Notes under the pieces: model-generated
What the model saw: the letters and a program-made list of their open reading frames with translations, nothing else
What the model was told of the DNA's origin: nothing
Database searches by the model: none
Position numbers and translations under genes: made by a program
Shown here: one piece after another, positions 43,274 to 51,677 of the stretch
How the letters are laid out: the number at the start of each line of letters is the position of its first letter
How positions within the stretch are numbered: position 1 is the first letter of the stretch
DNA from: an uncultured Eubacteriales bacterium
GTDB taxonomy: Bacteria; Bacillota; Clostridia; Christensenellales; Aristaeellaceae
Length of the DNA stretch: 64,000 nucleotides
Reading direction: 5' to 3'
Assembly: GCA_900548145.1 (NCBI GenBank)
Contig: URJB01000003.1
Location: 1 to 64,000 of the forward strand

Positions 43274-43972
43274 TTATTCGTGCTGCGGCTCGTCAGACAC
43301 ACTTCTTACCGCTTGGGGAAAATGAACCAGCAGCTTTTCCAGCTCCGCTTCGCCGCCGGGAAGCAGAGCGATCGTTTCTTCCCGCATTTTCCGGGAAATT
43401 TCTTCGTCGATGCCCAGCAGAGTATTGACTGTCCGGCGCAGCTCCTCCGCCGTGGAGGCTACCCATTGAGTGTCCTCGTGCAGCAGGCAGCTGCCCACGC
43501 CGTGGGCCAGAAAAACGGCCATGGTGCGAATTCCCATGCAGGGATTGGCCCCGTGCTCCGTCATGATGTTCAGGAGTTCTTCCAGATAAGGCTCGATGAC
43601 CGTCAGCATCTGCTCCCGAATGGCCCAGCGAACTGTGCAGTGCATTTTCCCTTCGTAATGGGCGCGAAATTCCTGCACCTGATTGTAAAGATAATAGAAA
43701 AAGCGCAGCAGAGATTGATAGGGGGCCTGCCGGGCTCCGTCGGCGATCTGCTGAAAATCCCGGCGGTAGGGGGTGAAAAAATCCGCCATGATAGCGTCGA
43801 AAAGTTCGTCCTTGGTTTTGAAATAATAATAGAACGCGCCCACGTCCAGCCCGACTTCCCGCATGATGGCGCGAACGCCCGTGCCGTCGAAGCCGTTTTC
43901 AAAGAACATCCGCCGACCCACTTCCAGAATTTTGTTTTTGGTACCGCCCTCGATTTGCTGTCTGCGCGGCAT
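43274..43972 (-). CDS. TetR-family regulator
   Basis: A 232-aa repressor-like protein. The N-terminal HTH is clear (TKNKILEVGRRMFFENGFDG, then REVGLDVGAFYYYFKTKDELFDA, about residues 11-57); the rest is the all-helical ligand and dimer domain with no recognisable specificity. It is first gene of a two-gene unit with the nitrilase-like protein, which it probably controls. Confidence 0.92.
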   Translation of the reverse strand: MPRRQQIEGGTKNKILEVGRRMFFENGFDGTGVRAIMREVGLDVGAFYYYFKTKDELFDAIMADFFTPYRRDFQQIADGARQAPYQSLLRFFYYLYNQVQEFRAHYEGKMHCTVRWAIREQMLTVIEPYLEELLNIMTEHGANPCMGIRTMAVFLAHGVGSCLLHEDTQWVASTAEELRRTVNTLLGIDEEISRKMREETIALLPGGEAELEKLLVHFPQAVRSVSDEPQHE

Positions 43973-44083
43973 AGGACACCCTCCCGAAAAACGTTTCTAC
44001 CGCCTGATGATAGCATGAGCGAATGTGGAAATCAAGCACTTTTTTGAACAATGTTCGAGAAAATGCGAGTAAGGAGAAGAACG

Positions 44084-44112
44084 TTGATTTTTGAGGAAAA
44101 AATTGGTATGAT
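44084..44112 (+). promoter_or_regulatory. Promoter of cas3
   Basis: TTGATT (44084-44089) and TATGAT (44107-44112), spacer 17 bases, about 78 bases before the cas3 ATG. The remainder of the gap from the TetR gene shows no feature. Confidence 0.72.
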
Positions 44113-44189
44113 AAAAAACAAGGTCACAATATCTCGACTGACAGTTCTAAACAATGCATTCACAGTTACATCATCAAGGGGGCTTTTCG

Positions 44190-46337
44190 ATGGAATTTGT
44201 CACCCACCGGCGGGAAGACGGGACGTTTCAGCCGCTAAAGGAACACATTGAAAATGTGGGGGAAAGGGCGGCCCAGTTTGCCGCAGCCTTCGACGCTGCG
44301 GAGCATGGCCGTGAGGCCGGGCTGCTCCACGACATTGGCAAATACAGTTCCAAGGGGCAAAAGCGGCAGCGCGACCCGGAACATACGGCCAAGGTCGATC
44401 ATTCCAGCGCAGGCGCACAGGAGGCGTTTCGCCGCAAAGACCCCATGGCGGCCTTTGCCGTGGCGGGGCATCATGGCGGCCTGCCGGATTTTGGAAGCAG
44501 AGGAGACACGGACGGCGGTACGCTTTGCTCAAGGCTGAACAAACCTCTGACCGGCGGAGACGACCCGTCGGCGTGGAAGCAGGAAATCGTTCTCCCCAGT
44601 TCGATCCCTATGCCGTCATGGGCGGTCAACTGCCAAGAGGGACGGGTGCAGGCGCTGTATACCCGGATGCTGTTTTCCTGTCTGGTGGACGCGGATTTTC
44701 TGGATACGGAAGCCGCTTTGCAGGGGCGGCAGCCCCGGGGCGGCTATGCCTCGCTGGAAGAACTTTTGCAGAAATTACAGTCCCATGTAGCCCCTTGGCT
44801 GAAAGAACCCAAAAATGAGCTGTGCGCCAAGCGAAGCGCCATTCTGCAGAGTTGTCTGCAGGGAGGAGAAAGGGAGGAGGGGCTTTATACGCTGACGGTT
44901 CCCACGGGCGGCGGCAAGACGGTTTCTTCGCTGGCCTTTGCCCTGACCCACGCCGTCCGTCATGACATGAAAAGAGTCGTTTATGTGATTCCCTATACCA
45001 GCATTATTGAACAGAACGCCAAGGTCTTTGCGGAGATTCTGGGGCCTGAAAACGTTCTGGAGCATCACAGCCAGACGGAACTGGCGGACGAAAAGGGCGA
45101 CTCTGAAACGCCGGATGCTCGCCGCCGCCGTCTGGCCTGCGAAAACTGGGACGCGCCTGTGATCGTCACCACGGCGGTACAGTTTTTCGAGTCCCTGTAC
45201 GCCGCCAAAACTTCCCGGTGCCGTAAGCTGCATAATCTGGCGGGCAGCGTGGTCATTTTTGACGAGGCACAGACCTTGCCCGTGCCGTTCCTGAAACCCT
45301 GCGTTTCGGCTATTGGGGAACTGGTCCGCCACTATAGCGCGACGGTGGTACTCTGTACCGCGACCCAGCCGGAGTTGGGGCGGCTGTTCAATGAATTGGC
45401 CCCGGAACTGTCTATCCGGGAGATTGCCCCCGAACCGGACGAACTGTTCGAGTTTTTCCGTCGCGTTTCTTTTCAGCGGGAGGGACAGCTTGCCAATGAA
45501 GAGCTGGCGGCTCGGATGACGGAGACGGAGCAGGTGCTTTGCATCGTCAATACCCGAAAGCGCGCCCGGGAGATTTTTCAGCTTCTGCCGGAGGAGGGCC
45601 GCTTTCATCTGTCCACCCTGATGACCCCGCAGGATCGAAAACGGGTGCTGGATGCGGTGCGGGAACGGCTGAAAGAGCGCAAGCCCTGCCGGGTCGTTTC
45701 CACCAGTCTGGTGGAGGCAGGCGTGGATGTGGACTTTCCTGCAGTCTGGCGGGAGGTGGCCGGGTTGGACAGCATCCTGCAGGCGGCGGGCCGCTGCAAC
45801 CGGGAAGGAAAACGCCCGGCAGCGGAAAGCATCGTCCATATTTTCCATGCGGACGGCCGGATTCCCCGAATGCTGAAACTGAACGTGGCGGCAGCGGAAA
45901 GCGTTCTGGCCGATTATGAGGACGTGAACACCCGCCCGGCCATTCATGCCTATTTTCAGCAGCTTCTCTGGGCAAAAGGGGATGCGGCGCTGGACGAGAA
46001 AAACATTCTGCAATCCGAAAGCAGCTTTACCTTTCGCGAGACGGCGGAACGGTTTCACCTGATCGACGCGAATACCGTTACCATTTATATTCCCGCCAAA
46101 GCAGACGCGGCGGATATTCAGGCCCTGCGGGACGGTCAGTTCAGCAAGACACTGCTGCGCCGCCTCAGCAGAGGCGCGGTCAACCTTTACGCGCAGGAAT
46201 GCTCCAAGCTGGCGGAGGGCGGCGTGGTGGAACTGCACGCCGACGACGGCTATGCCATTCTGCTGAACGAAAAGCTGTACAGCGACGAATGCGGGCTGGA
46301 GATCAGTTCGGAAGGGGGAGAGGGCTTTTTCGCCTGA
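44190..46337 (+). CDS. cas3: Type I-C CRISPR Cas3 nuclease-helicase
   Basis: The 715-aa effector nuclease-helicase recruited by Cascade to degrade target DNA. The N-terminal HD nuclease has H19 (LKEHIENVG), the HD pair in GLLHDIGKYSSKGQ (about 47-48) and AGHHGGLPDF. The superfamily 2 helicase has Walker A TVPTGGGKT (about 240), a DEAQ box in VVIFDEAQTLP (about 358) and LCTATQPELG. The ATG at 44190 follows AAGGGGG; a longer frame from 44154 lacks a site. It has its own promoter and is separated from cas5c by 335 bp of regulatory sequence. Confidence 0.96.
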   Translation: MEFVTHRREDGTFQPLKEHIENVGERAAQFAAAFDAAEHGREAGLLHDIGKYSSKGQKRQRDPEHTAKVDHSSAGAQEAFRRKDPMAAFAVAGHHGGLPDFGSRGDTDGGTLCSRLNKPLTGGDDPSAWKQEIVLPSSIPMPSWAVNCQEGRVQALYTRMLFSCLVDADFLDTEAALQGRQPRGGYASLEELLQKLQSHVAPWLKEPKNELCAKRSAILQSCLQGGEREEGLYTLTVPTGGGKTVSSLAFALTHAVRHDMKRVVYVIPYTSIIEQNAKVFAEILGPENVLEHHSQTELADEKGDSETPDARRRRLACENWDAPVIVTTAVQFFESLYAAKTSRCRKLHNLAGSVVIFDEAQTLPVPFLKPCVSAIGELVRHYSATVVLCTATQPELGRLFNELAPELSIREIAPEPDELFEFFRRVSFQREGQLANEELAARMTETEQVLCIVNTRKRAREIFQLLPEEGRFHLSTLMTPQDRKRVLDAVRERLKERKPCRVVSTSLVEAGVDVDFPAVWREVAGLDSILQAAGRCNREGKRPAAESIVHIFHADGRIPRMLKLNVAAAESVLADYEDVNTRPAIHAYFQQLLWAKGDAALDEKNILQSESSFTFRETAERFHLIDANTVTIYIPAKADAADIQALRDGQFSKTLLRRLSRGAVNLYAQECSKLAEGGVVELHADDGYAILLNEKLYSDECGLEISSEGGEGFFA

Positions 46338-46342
46338 GATGC

Positions 46343-46377
46343 ACAAGGGGGATGTGCATCGCACATCCCCGCCTTGT
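46343..46377. terminator. Strong 15-bp hairpin after cas3
   Basis: ACAAGG and GGGATGTGC (46343-46357) pair with GCACATCCC (46361-46369) and CCTTGT (46372-46377) with a two-base bulge and an ATC loop. No T run follows on either strand. It may end cas3 mRNA and form the 3' end of the opposing small RNA. Confidence 0.7.
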
Positions 46378-46420
46378 GTAACAAAAAGTGTTCATGTTTC
46401 AACCCACGGATTGCTCCGAC
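46343..46420 (-). ncRNA. Candidate CreR/CreA-like crRNA-like small RNA between cas3 and cas5c
   Basis: Read on the minus strand, 46420 to 46396 is a degenerate CRISPR repeat: GT, stem CGGA/TCCG around a GCAA tetraloop, then TGGGTTGAAAC. The array repeat has the same plan: GT, stem CTCTCCCC/GGGGAGAG around ATGC, then TGGATTGAAAT. The spacer-like part starts at 46395 with ATGAACACTTTTTG and runs into the hairpin at 46343-46377. A promoter with perfect TATAAT would start transcription at the first repeat base. The spacer seed matches a TTC-flanked site on the cas5c promoter (46478-46487) at six of the first seven bases. I infer autorepression of cas genes by Cascade; a decayed array remnant is the alternative. 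Confidence 0.68.
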
Positions 46421-46426
46421 TATTCG

Positions 46427-46454
46427 ATTATATTTCCGAAAGGGAGAAAGTCAA
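46427..46454 (-). promoter_or_regulatory. Promoter of the candidate crRNA-like RNA
   Basis: Minus-strand TTGACT (46449-46454) and a perfect TATAAT (46427-46432) with a 16-base spacer. The predicted start, 7 bases on, is the first G of the degenerate repeat at 46420. Confidence 0.78.
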
Positions 46455-46477
46455 CAAAAATTTTTTAACACAAATTT

Positions 46478-46522
46478 TTCATGAATAAAAGTATTGAAAA
46501 ACTCATGACAGTGTGATATGAT
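46478..46522 (+). promoter_or_regulatory. Promoter of the cas5c-cas8c-cas7c-cas4-cas1-cas2 operon, with PAM-flanked seed site
   Basis: TTGAAA (46494-46499) and TATGAT (46517-46522), spacer 17 bases. Just upstream, TTC (46478-46480), the usual type I-C PAM, is followed by ATGAATA, matching the seed ATGAACA of the crRNA-like RNA except at position 6, which type I crRNAs do not read. The protospacer would cover the -35 and spacer. Confidence 0.75.
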
Positions 46523-46595
46523 CTGCCTGTGAGTTCACAAAATATGGAAAAAGGAGGGCTGCAAAACCGGAAAGGGTTCTGAATTTCGACTCCAT

Positions 46596-46638
46596 GAAAG
46601 GGAGCAAGGCCGGGTGGCCAACCGGCCTTCTCTCTTTC
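46596..46638 (+). other. Long leader hairpin ahead of cas5c
   Basis: GAAAGGGAG (46596-46604) and AAGGCCGG (46606-46613) pair with CCGGCCTT (46622-46629) and CTCTCTTTC (46630-46638): 17 pairs including one G-U, with a single bulged C. It lies 20 bases before the cas5c ribosome site. No T run follows, so it is more likely a stability or translational element than a terminator. Confidence 0.75.
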
Positions 46639-46672
46639 AAAATGGTATACAAAATAAAAGGAGGTGAGGAAC

Positions 46673-47317
46673 ATGTCCGTCAAAATGGAGATCTGGGGGG
46701 AAACAGCCTGCTTCACAAGGCCGGAAATGAAAGCTGAACGCGTATCCTATGATATTCCAACGCCCAGCGCCGCCCGAGGAATGCTGGAAAGTGTGTACTA
46801 TCACCCCGGCCTGAAATGGCACATTGACCGTATTTGGGTGCTGAAGCCCATTCAGTTCACCAATCTGCGCCGCAATGAGGTGAAGTCCAAAATTTTGGGC
46901 AGCGCCATTCTGTCGGAAGCCAATGGCAAGGGCGCGTCCTATATCGACCGCTCAGCCGATATCATGCAGCGCGCTACCATGATGCTGCGGGACGTTCGCT
47001 ACGTGGTGGAGGCTCATTTCACCATGACCGATCAGGCCAATCCATCGGATAATTCGGGCAAGTTCCAGGACATCGTCAAGCGCAGGCTGCGCAAGGGTCA
47101 ATGCTACAGTCAGCCCTACCTGGGGTGTAGGGAATGCACCGCCCACTTCGGTCTGTGGGAGGGGGAGGAGATCCCCGCCATCGCGGAGACGCGGGACTTG
47201 GGCTACATGCTGTTTGATATGGATTATACCGATCCAAAAAACATTCAACCCATGTTCTTTCGGGCACGGATGGTCAACGGCATGATCGACCTGCGGGATT
47301 GCGAGGTGGTCAGATGA
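46673..47317 (+). CDS. cas5c: Cas5c (Cas5d), type I-C crRNA-processing subunit
   Basis: A 214-aa RAMP protein that, in type I-C, replaces Cas6: it cuts pre-crRNA at the repeat hairpin and caps the Cascade complex at the 5' handle. VKMEIWGETACFTRPEMKAERVSYDIPTPSAARGMLE is the usual N-terminus, and GCRECTAHFGLWE and MLFDMDYTDPKNIQPMFFRARMVNG are family-typical. The ATG at 46673 was chosen with AAGGAGG eight bases upstream. Its stop overlaps the cas8c start (ATGA). Absence of cas6 in the locus fits this role. Confidence 0.96.
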   Translation: MSVKMEIWGETACFTRPEMKAERVSYDIPTPSAARGMLESVYYHPGLKWHIDRIWVLKPIQFTNLRRNEVKSKILGSAILSEANGKGASYIDRSADIMQRATMMLRDVRYVVEAHFTMTDQANPSDNSGKFQDIVKRRLRKGQCYSQPYLGCRECTAHFGLWEGEEIPAIAETRDLGYMLFDMDYTDPKNIQPMFFRARMVNGMIDLRDCEVVR

Positions 47318-49077
47318 TCCTGCAAGCACTGGTACGCTGTTATGAATCGCTGGCCGCCGCCCGCAAGCTGGAAAAGCCGGGCTGGTCCATGGTCAAGGTC
47401 AGCTGGGGACTGGAATTGACCCCGGAAGGTCAGATCGAGCGCCTGTGGCCGCTGGAACTGGCGGATGAAAAGGGAAAAAAGAGACCGCAGCTGGTCAAAC
47501 TGCCGGTACCTGTTAAACGGGCAGTTGGCATTATCCCAAATTTCTTGTGTGATAATTCCAGTTACATTCTCGGCCGCGATAATAAGGGCAAGCCGGAACG
47601 TTCTCTGGAATGCTTCATGGCTTGCGCCGAAAAGCACCGGGAACTTCTGACAGAGGTCGCCCATCCCATGGCAAAGGCCATTCTGCGGTTCTTTGCCAGC
47701 TGGAATCCACAAAGCGCCGAAGAAAACGCCGCGCTGGCCCCGGAATGGGAGGAAATCCTCAAGGGCGGCAATCTGATCTTCTGTATGGACGGCGTTTACG
47801 CACAGGACGTGCCGGAGATCGCTCAGGCATGGGATAAGGCCTATGCCAGCGATGAAAGGGCGGAAAGAGGCCGTTGTCTGGTCACGGGGCAGGAAGCGCC
47901 CATCGCCATTCTGCATCCCAGCATCAAAGGCGTGGTAGGCGCACAGCCCTCCGGCGCATCGGTGGTGTCCTTCAACGCACCGTCGCTGGAATCCTACGGC
48001 AAGGAAGAGCGGGACAAGCAGGGGCAGGGCAGAAACGCTCCGGTCAGCACCTATGCAGCCTTTGCCTACGGCGAAGCGCTGAATTACCTTCTGCGGGAAA
48101 AGGACTATCATTGCCGTCTGGGAGATACCACGCTGATTTACTGGGCAGAGGGGGCGGAAGCGGAGTACAGCAGCGCCATGTTCGGCATGATGTTCAACGA
48201 CGACATGGAGCAAAACGATCTGAAGGGCGTTATGGAGGCTTTGAGCAGCGGAAAGACCGTCCTGTGGAACAAGCTGCCGCTGAAGCCCACCAACCGCTTC
48301 TACATTCTGGGGCTTGCGCCCAACGCCTCCCGGCTGGCCGTGCGCTTCTTTTTGCAGGATACCTTCGGCAGCTTCGCCGCAAATCTGGAAAAGCACCAGA
48401 AACGGCTGGAGATCGTTCGCCCGGCTTTCGACAACCGGAACAGCCTGTCCATCTGGTCTTTGCTGCGGGAAACGGCCAATCCCAACAGCCGCGATAAAAA
48501 GCCGCCGGAGCCGCTGGTAGGCGCGCTTCTGCGGGCCGTGCTGATGAACGCACTGTACCCGGCAGAATTGTTTGCGCAGACGGAAATTCGGCTGCGGGCC
48601 GAGCACGAGGTCAGCCGGGGAAAAGCGGCGATTCTGAAAGCCTATCTGACCCGAAACGTGGTAGAAATGAAAGCCGAAAACGCTCATCCATATGAGGAGG
48701 TCTTGCAAGTGGAACTGAATGAAAATACCACCTATCTGCCTTACCGGCTGGGGCGGCTGTTCGCAGTGCTGGAAGCGCTGCAGCAAAAGGCCAATCCCGG
48801 TATCAATGCAACGATCAAGGATCGCTATTTCAACTCGGCCTGTGCTACGCCCGCTGTGGTTTTCCCGGCGCTGATCCGGCTGGCTCAGAACCATCTGAAC
48901 AAGCTGGATGGGGGCGTCAAGGTCTATTACGACAAGCTGATTACCGGCCTGTTCAACACGATGGACGAGTCCTATCCCACCCGGCTCAGCCTGCAGGATC
49001 AGGGAATCTTCCAGATCGGTTACTATCACCAGAAGCAGAAGTTCTTCACCAAGAAGGAGGAGCAGGAAAATGTCTGA
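47314..49077 (+). CDS. cas8c: Cas8c (Csd1), type I-C large subunit
   Basis: A 587-aa large subunit that recognises the PAM and recruits Cas3. The start MILQALVRCYESLAA and conserved segments RCLVTGQEAPIAILHPSIKGV, GASVVSFNAPSLESYGKE and FYILGLAPNASRLAVRFF are Csd1 hallmarks. Length is normal. In I-C an internal start in this gene can yield Cas11; no obvious internal site was pursued here. Translationally coupled to cas5c and overlapping cas7c by eight bases. Confidence 0.96.
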   Translation: MILQALVRCYESLAAARKLEKPGWSMVKVSWGLELTPEGQIERLWPLELADEKGKKRPQLVKLPVPVKRAVGIIPNFLCDNSSYILGRDNKGKPERSLECFMACAEKHRELLTEVAHPMAKAILRFFASWNPQSAEENAALAPEWEEILKGGNLIFCMDGVYAQDVPEIAQAWDKAYASDERAERGRCLVTGQEAPIAILHPSIKGVVGAQPSGASVVSFNAPSLESYGKEERDKQGQGRNAPVSTYAAFAYGEALNYLLREKDYHCRLGDTTLIYWAEGAEAEYSSAMFGMMFNDDMEQNDLKGVMEALSSGKTVLWNKLPLKPTNRFYILGLAPNASRLAVRFFLQDTFGSFAANLEKHQKRLEIVRPAFDNRNSLSIWSLLRETANPNSRDKKPPEPLVGALLRAVLMNALYPAELFAQTEIRLRAEHEVSRGKAAILKAYLTRNVVEMKAENAHPYEEVLQVELNENTTYLPYRLGRLFAVLEALQQKANPGINATIKDRYFNSACATPAVVFPALIRLAQNHLNKLDGGVKVYYDKLITGLFNTMDESYPTRLSLQDQGIFQIGYYHQKQKFFTKKEEQENV

Positions 49078-49969
49078 AATCATTCGCAATCGGTATGACT
49101 TTGTGGTTCTGTTCGATGTGGAAAACGGCAATCCCAACGGCGACCCCGACGCCGGCAACATGCCTCGCACCGACCCGGAAACCGGCTGCGGGCTGGTGAC
49201 GGACGTGTGCCTGAAGCGCAAGATTCGCAACTATGTGGAAATGGTGAAAGAGGACGACCCCCATTTCGGCATCTATATCAAGGAAAACATTCCCCTGAAC
49301 CGCAGCGACAGGGAAGGACTGGCCGCCTGCGGCTACCCGGATATCAAGGACGCGGAACTGAAGGACTTGAAGAAAAAGGATAAGGACATCGACGAAAAGC
49401 TGTTGAAGTATATGTGCGGCCGTTATTATGACATCCGCGCCTTCGGCGCGGTGATGACCACCTTCGTTAAGGGCGCGCTGAACTGCGGACAGGTGCGCGG
49501 TCCCGTGCAGCTGGGCTTTGCCCGCAGCGTGGACCCTATCGTGCCGCAGGAGGTGACCATTACCCGCGTTTCCATTACCACGGAGGAGGACGCGGCCAAG
49601 AAGGGCACGGAAATGGGCCGCAAGCATATCGTTCCCTATGGCCTGTATCGGGCGGAGGGCTTTGTGTCCGCCAATCTGGCGCGTAAAACTACCGGCTTTA
49701 CCGAGGAAGACTTGGCCCTTTTGTGGAAAGCCATCCTGAATATGTTCGAAAACGATCATTCCGCCGCCCGGGGCAAGATGGCCGTTCGGAAGCTGATCGT
49801 ATTCCGGCACGACAGCGAACTGGGCGAAGCGCCCGCGTGGAAGCTGTTCAAGCTGGTGAAGGTGCAGCGCAAGGAGGGCGTTACCGCGCCCCGCAGCATC
49901 GATGACTACACCATTGAGGTGCAGGAGAACGCGCTCCCGCAGGGCGTGACCTGTGAACAGATGGGGTAA
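49070..49969 (+). CDS. cas7c: Cas7c (Csd2), type I-C backbone subunit
   Basis: A 299-aa RAMP that polymerises along the crRNA to form the Cascade backbone. FVVLFDVENGNPNGDPDAGNMPRTDPETG is the Csd2 opening, and MCGRYYDIRAFGAVMTTF, GQVRGPVQLGFARSVDPI and KHIVPYGLYRAEGF are conserved. Complete and of usual length. Confidence 0.97.
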   Translation: MSEIIRNRYDFVVLFDVENGNPNGDPDAGNMPRTDPETGCGLVTDVCLKRKIRNYVEMVKEDDPHFGIYIKENIPLNRSDREGLAACGYPDIKDAELKDLKKKDKDIDEKLLKYMCGRYYDIRAFGAVMTTFVKGALNCGQVRGPVQLGFARSVDPIVPQEVTITRVSITTEEDAAKKGTEMGRKHIVPYGLYRAEGFVSANLARKTTGFTEEDLALLWKAILNMFENDHSAARGKMAVRKLIVFRHDSELGEAPAWKLFKLVKVQRKEGVTAPRSIDDYTIEVQENALPQGVTCEQMG

Positions 49970-50010
49970 TCCCCCCAAACCGGGAGGCAAACGAAGCCAC
50001 CCTTTCCGCT

Positions 50011-50649
50011 TTGCAGCATTTCGCCTTTTGCCGCCGCCAATGGGGATTGATCTTTTTGGAGCGGCAGTGGGCGGAGAATGCCCGCACGGCGGAGGGTCAG
50101 GTCTTTCATGAAACCGCTCATCACGGCCCGGAAAGCGAAGCGAGGGGCGACCTGCTGATCCTGCGGGGACTGCGGGTCGCCTCCCCGACGCTCAGGCTTG
50201 GCGGCGTCTGCGATGTGGTGGAGTTTCACCGCTCCCCGTCGGGCGTATCGCTGGCGGGCCGGGAGGGGCTGTGGCTGCCCTATCCGGTAGAGTACAAAAA
50301 GGGCTCCGATCAAACAAAGGAATCGGATGAGGTGCAGCTCTGCGGACAGGCGCTCTGTCTGGAAGAGATGCTGTGCTGTCAAATTCCAGAAGGAAGCCTT
50401 TTCTATGGCGAGACCCGCCGCAGAACCAGAGTGGCTTTTGACGGGACGCTCAGGCAGCGAACCATTGACTTGCTTCACGAACTGTTGGGGTACATGGATC
50501 GCGGCTACACGCCCGGCGCAAAGCTTCACAAGGGCTGCAACGCCTGTTCCCTGCGGGATATTTGCCTGCCGAAGCTGAGCCGCGCTCCGTCCGTTGCCGA
50601 TTACATCCATGACAGAGCAGGGGAGGATGAGCCATGCGGAAACTCCTGA
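50011..50649 (+). CDS. cas4: Cas4 exonuclease, CRISPR adaptation
   Basis: About 212 aa. Iron-sulfur RecB-like nuclease that trims prespacers and checks PAMs with Cas1-Cas2. The first cysteine is in FCRRQW, the nuclease Asp in GGVCDVVEFH, the EYKK motif in YPVEYKKGSD, and the cluster cysteines in GCNACSLRDIC. No ATG or GTG fits the N-terminus. TTG at 50011 would begin directly at QHFAFC, whereas homologues have ten or more residues earlier, and the open frame upstream (from 49957, reading ATLSALQHFAFC) matches them. The true start is uncertain. Confidence 0.88.
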   Translation: MQHFAFCRRQWGLIFLERQWAENARTAEGQVFHETAHHGPESEARGDLLILRGLRVASPTLRLGGVCDVVEFHRSPSGVSLAGREGLWLPYPVEYKKGSDQTKESDEVQLCGQALCLEEMLCCQIPEGSLFYGETRRRTRVAFDGTLRQRTIDLLHELLGYMDRGYTPGAKLHKGCNACSLRDICLPKLSRAPSVADYIHDRAGEDEPCGNS

Positions 50650-51665
50650 ACACGCTGTTTGTCACGTCGGAGGAAGCATACCTTGCGTTGGAAACGGAAA
50701 ACGTGGCGGTATACATCGGCGAGGAAAAGAAAGCACAGTATCCCCTGCTGGTGCTGGAAAGCATCATCAGCTTTTCCTATAAGGGAGCCAGCCCGGCCCT
50801 GATGGGGGCCTGCGCCCGGAAAGGAATCCAGTTGACTTTTTTGACTCCCCGCGGGCGCTTTCTGGCCCGCGTCTGCGGACAGGAGCAGGGAAACGTCCTT
50901 CTGCGCAAGGAACAGTATCGCCTGTCGGACAATCTGGAAAAGAGCTGCCATATTGCTCGGAATTTCATTTTCGGCAAGGTCTACAATCAACGCTGGGTGC
51001 TGGAACGAACCCTTCGGGATCATCGGATGCGGGTAGATGCAGCTAAACTGGAAAGCGCTTCGCAGGCGCTGGCCGGTCTGCTGCCTGCCATTGAAACGCA
51101 GACAGACCTGGACGCCCTGCGCGGCTTGGAGGGGGAGGCTTCCGTCTGGTACTTCCACGTTTTTGACGAAATGGTTCTCAACCAAAAAGCGGATTTTCTC
51201 TTTGATGGTAGGAACCGCCGTCCGCCCACCGACAACATGAACGCACTGCTTTCCTTTGCTTATGTGCTGCTTTCCAACGACTGCGCTTCGGCGCTGGAAA
51301 GCGTAGGCTTGGACTCCTACGTGGGTTTTATGCACAGGGATCGGCCCGGCCGTACCTCGCTGGCGCTGGATCTGATGGAAGAACTTCGCGCTCCCATGGC
51401 GGACCGCCTGTGTATCACGCTGGTCAACAACCGTGTACTGCAGGACAAACACTTCGAACGGCAGGAAAGCGGCGCTGTTTTTCTTGGGGAGGATGGCCGA
51501 AAACTCTTTCTTTCCGCCTGGCAAACCAAAAAGAAAGAAGAGATCACGCACCCCTATTTGAAAGAAAAAATGGCTTGGGGGCTGGTTCCCTATGTGCAGT
51601 CGCTGCTGCTGGCCCGTTATCTGCGCGGCGATCTGGACGGCTATCCGCCCTTTTTATGGAAGTGA
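50634..51665 (+). CDS. cas1: Cas1 integrase, type I-C
   Basis: A 343-aa integrase that inserts new spacers next to the leader with Cas2. The N-terminal beta domain (NTLFVTSEEAYLALETENVAVYIGEEK) and the helical catalytic domain with GLEGEASVWYFHVFDEMV, NALLSFAYVLL, VGLDSYVGFMHRDRPGRTSLALDLMEELR and the KM...GLVPY tail are intact, including the Glu-His-Asp metal ligands expected in those blocks. Overlaps cas4 by 16 bases. Confidence 0.97.
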   Translation: MRKLLNTLFVTSEEAYLALETENVAVYIGEEKKAQYPLLVLESIISFSYKGASPALMGACARKGIQLTFLTPRGRFLARVCGQEQGNVLLRKEQYRLSDNLEKSCHIARNFIFGKVYNQRWVLERTLRDHRMRVDAAKLESASQALAGLLPAIETQTDLDALRGLEGEASVWYFHVFDEMVLNQKADFLFDGRNRRPPTDNMNALLSFAYVLLSNDCASALESVGLDSYVGFMHRDRPGRTSLALDLMEELRAPMADRLCITLVNNRVLQDKHFERQESGAVFLGEDGRKLFLSAWQTKKKEEITHPYLKEKMAWGLVPYVQSLLLARYLRGDLDGYPPFLWK

Positions 51666-51677
51666 GGAGGTTGCCTG

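Noticed and set aside
44050..44190. A second target of the crRNA-like RNA at the cas3 promoter
   Set aside because: No TTC-flanked match to ATGAACA was seen on either strand there.
46338..46500. A CreT-like toxin gene next to the crRNA-like RNA
   Set aside because: No mini-frame with a promoter and ribosome site was found beside it; the seed site lies on the cas promoter, favouring a cas-regulating role.
46544..46582. 12-codon frame MEKGGLQNRKGF in the cas5c leader
   Set aside because: No good ribosome site and no regulatory codon run, so not called as a leader peptide.
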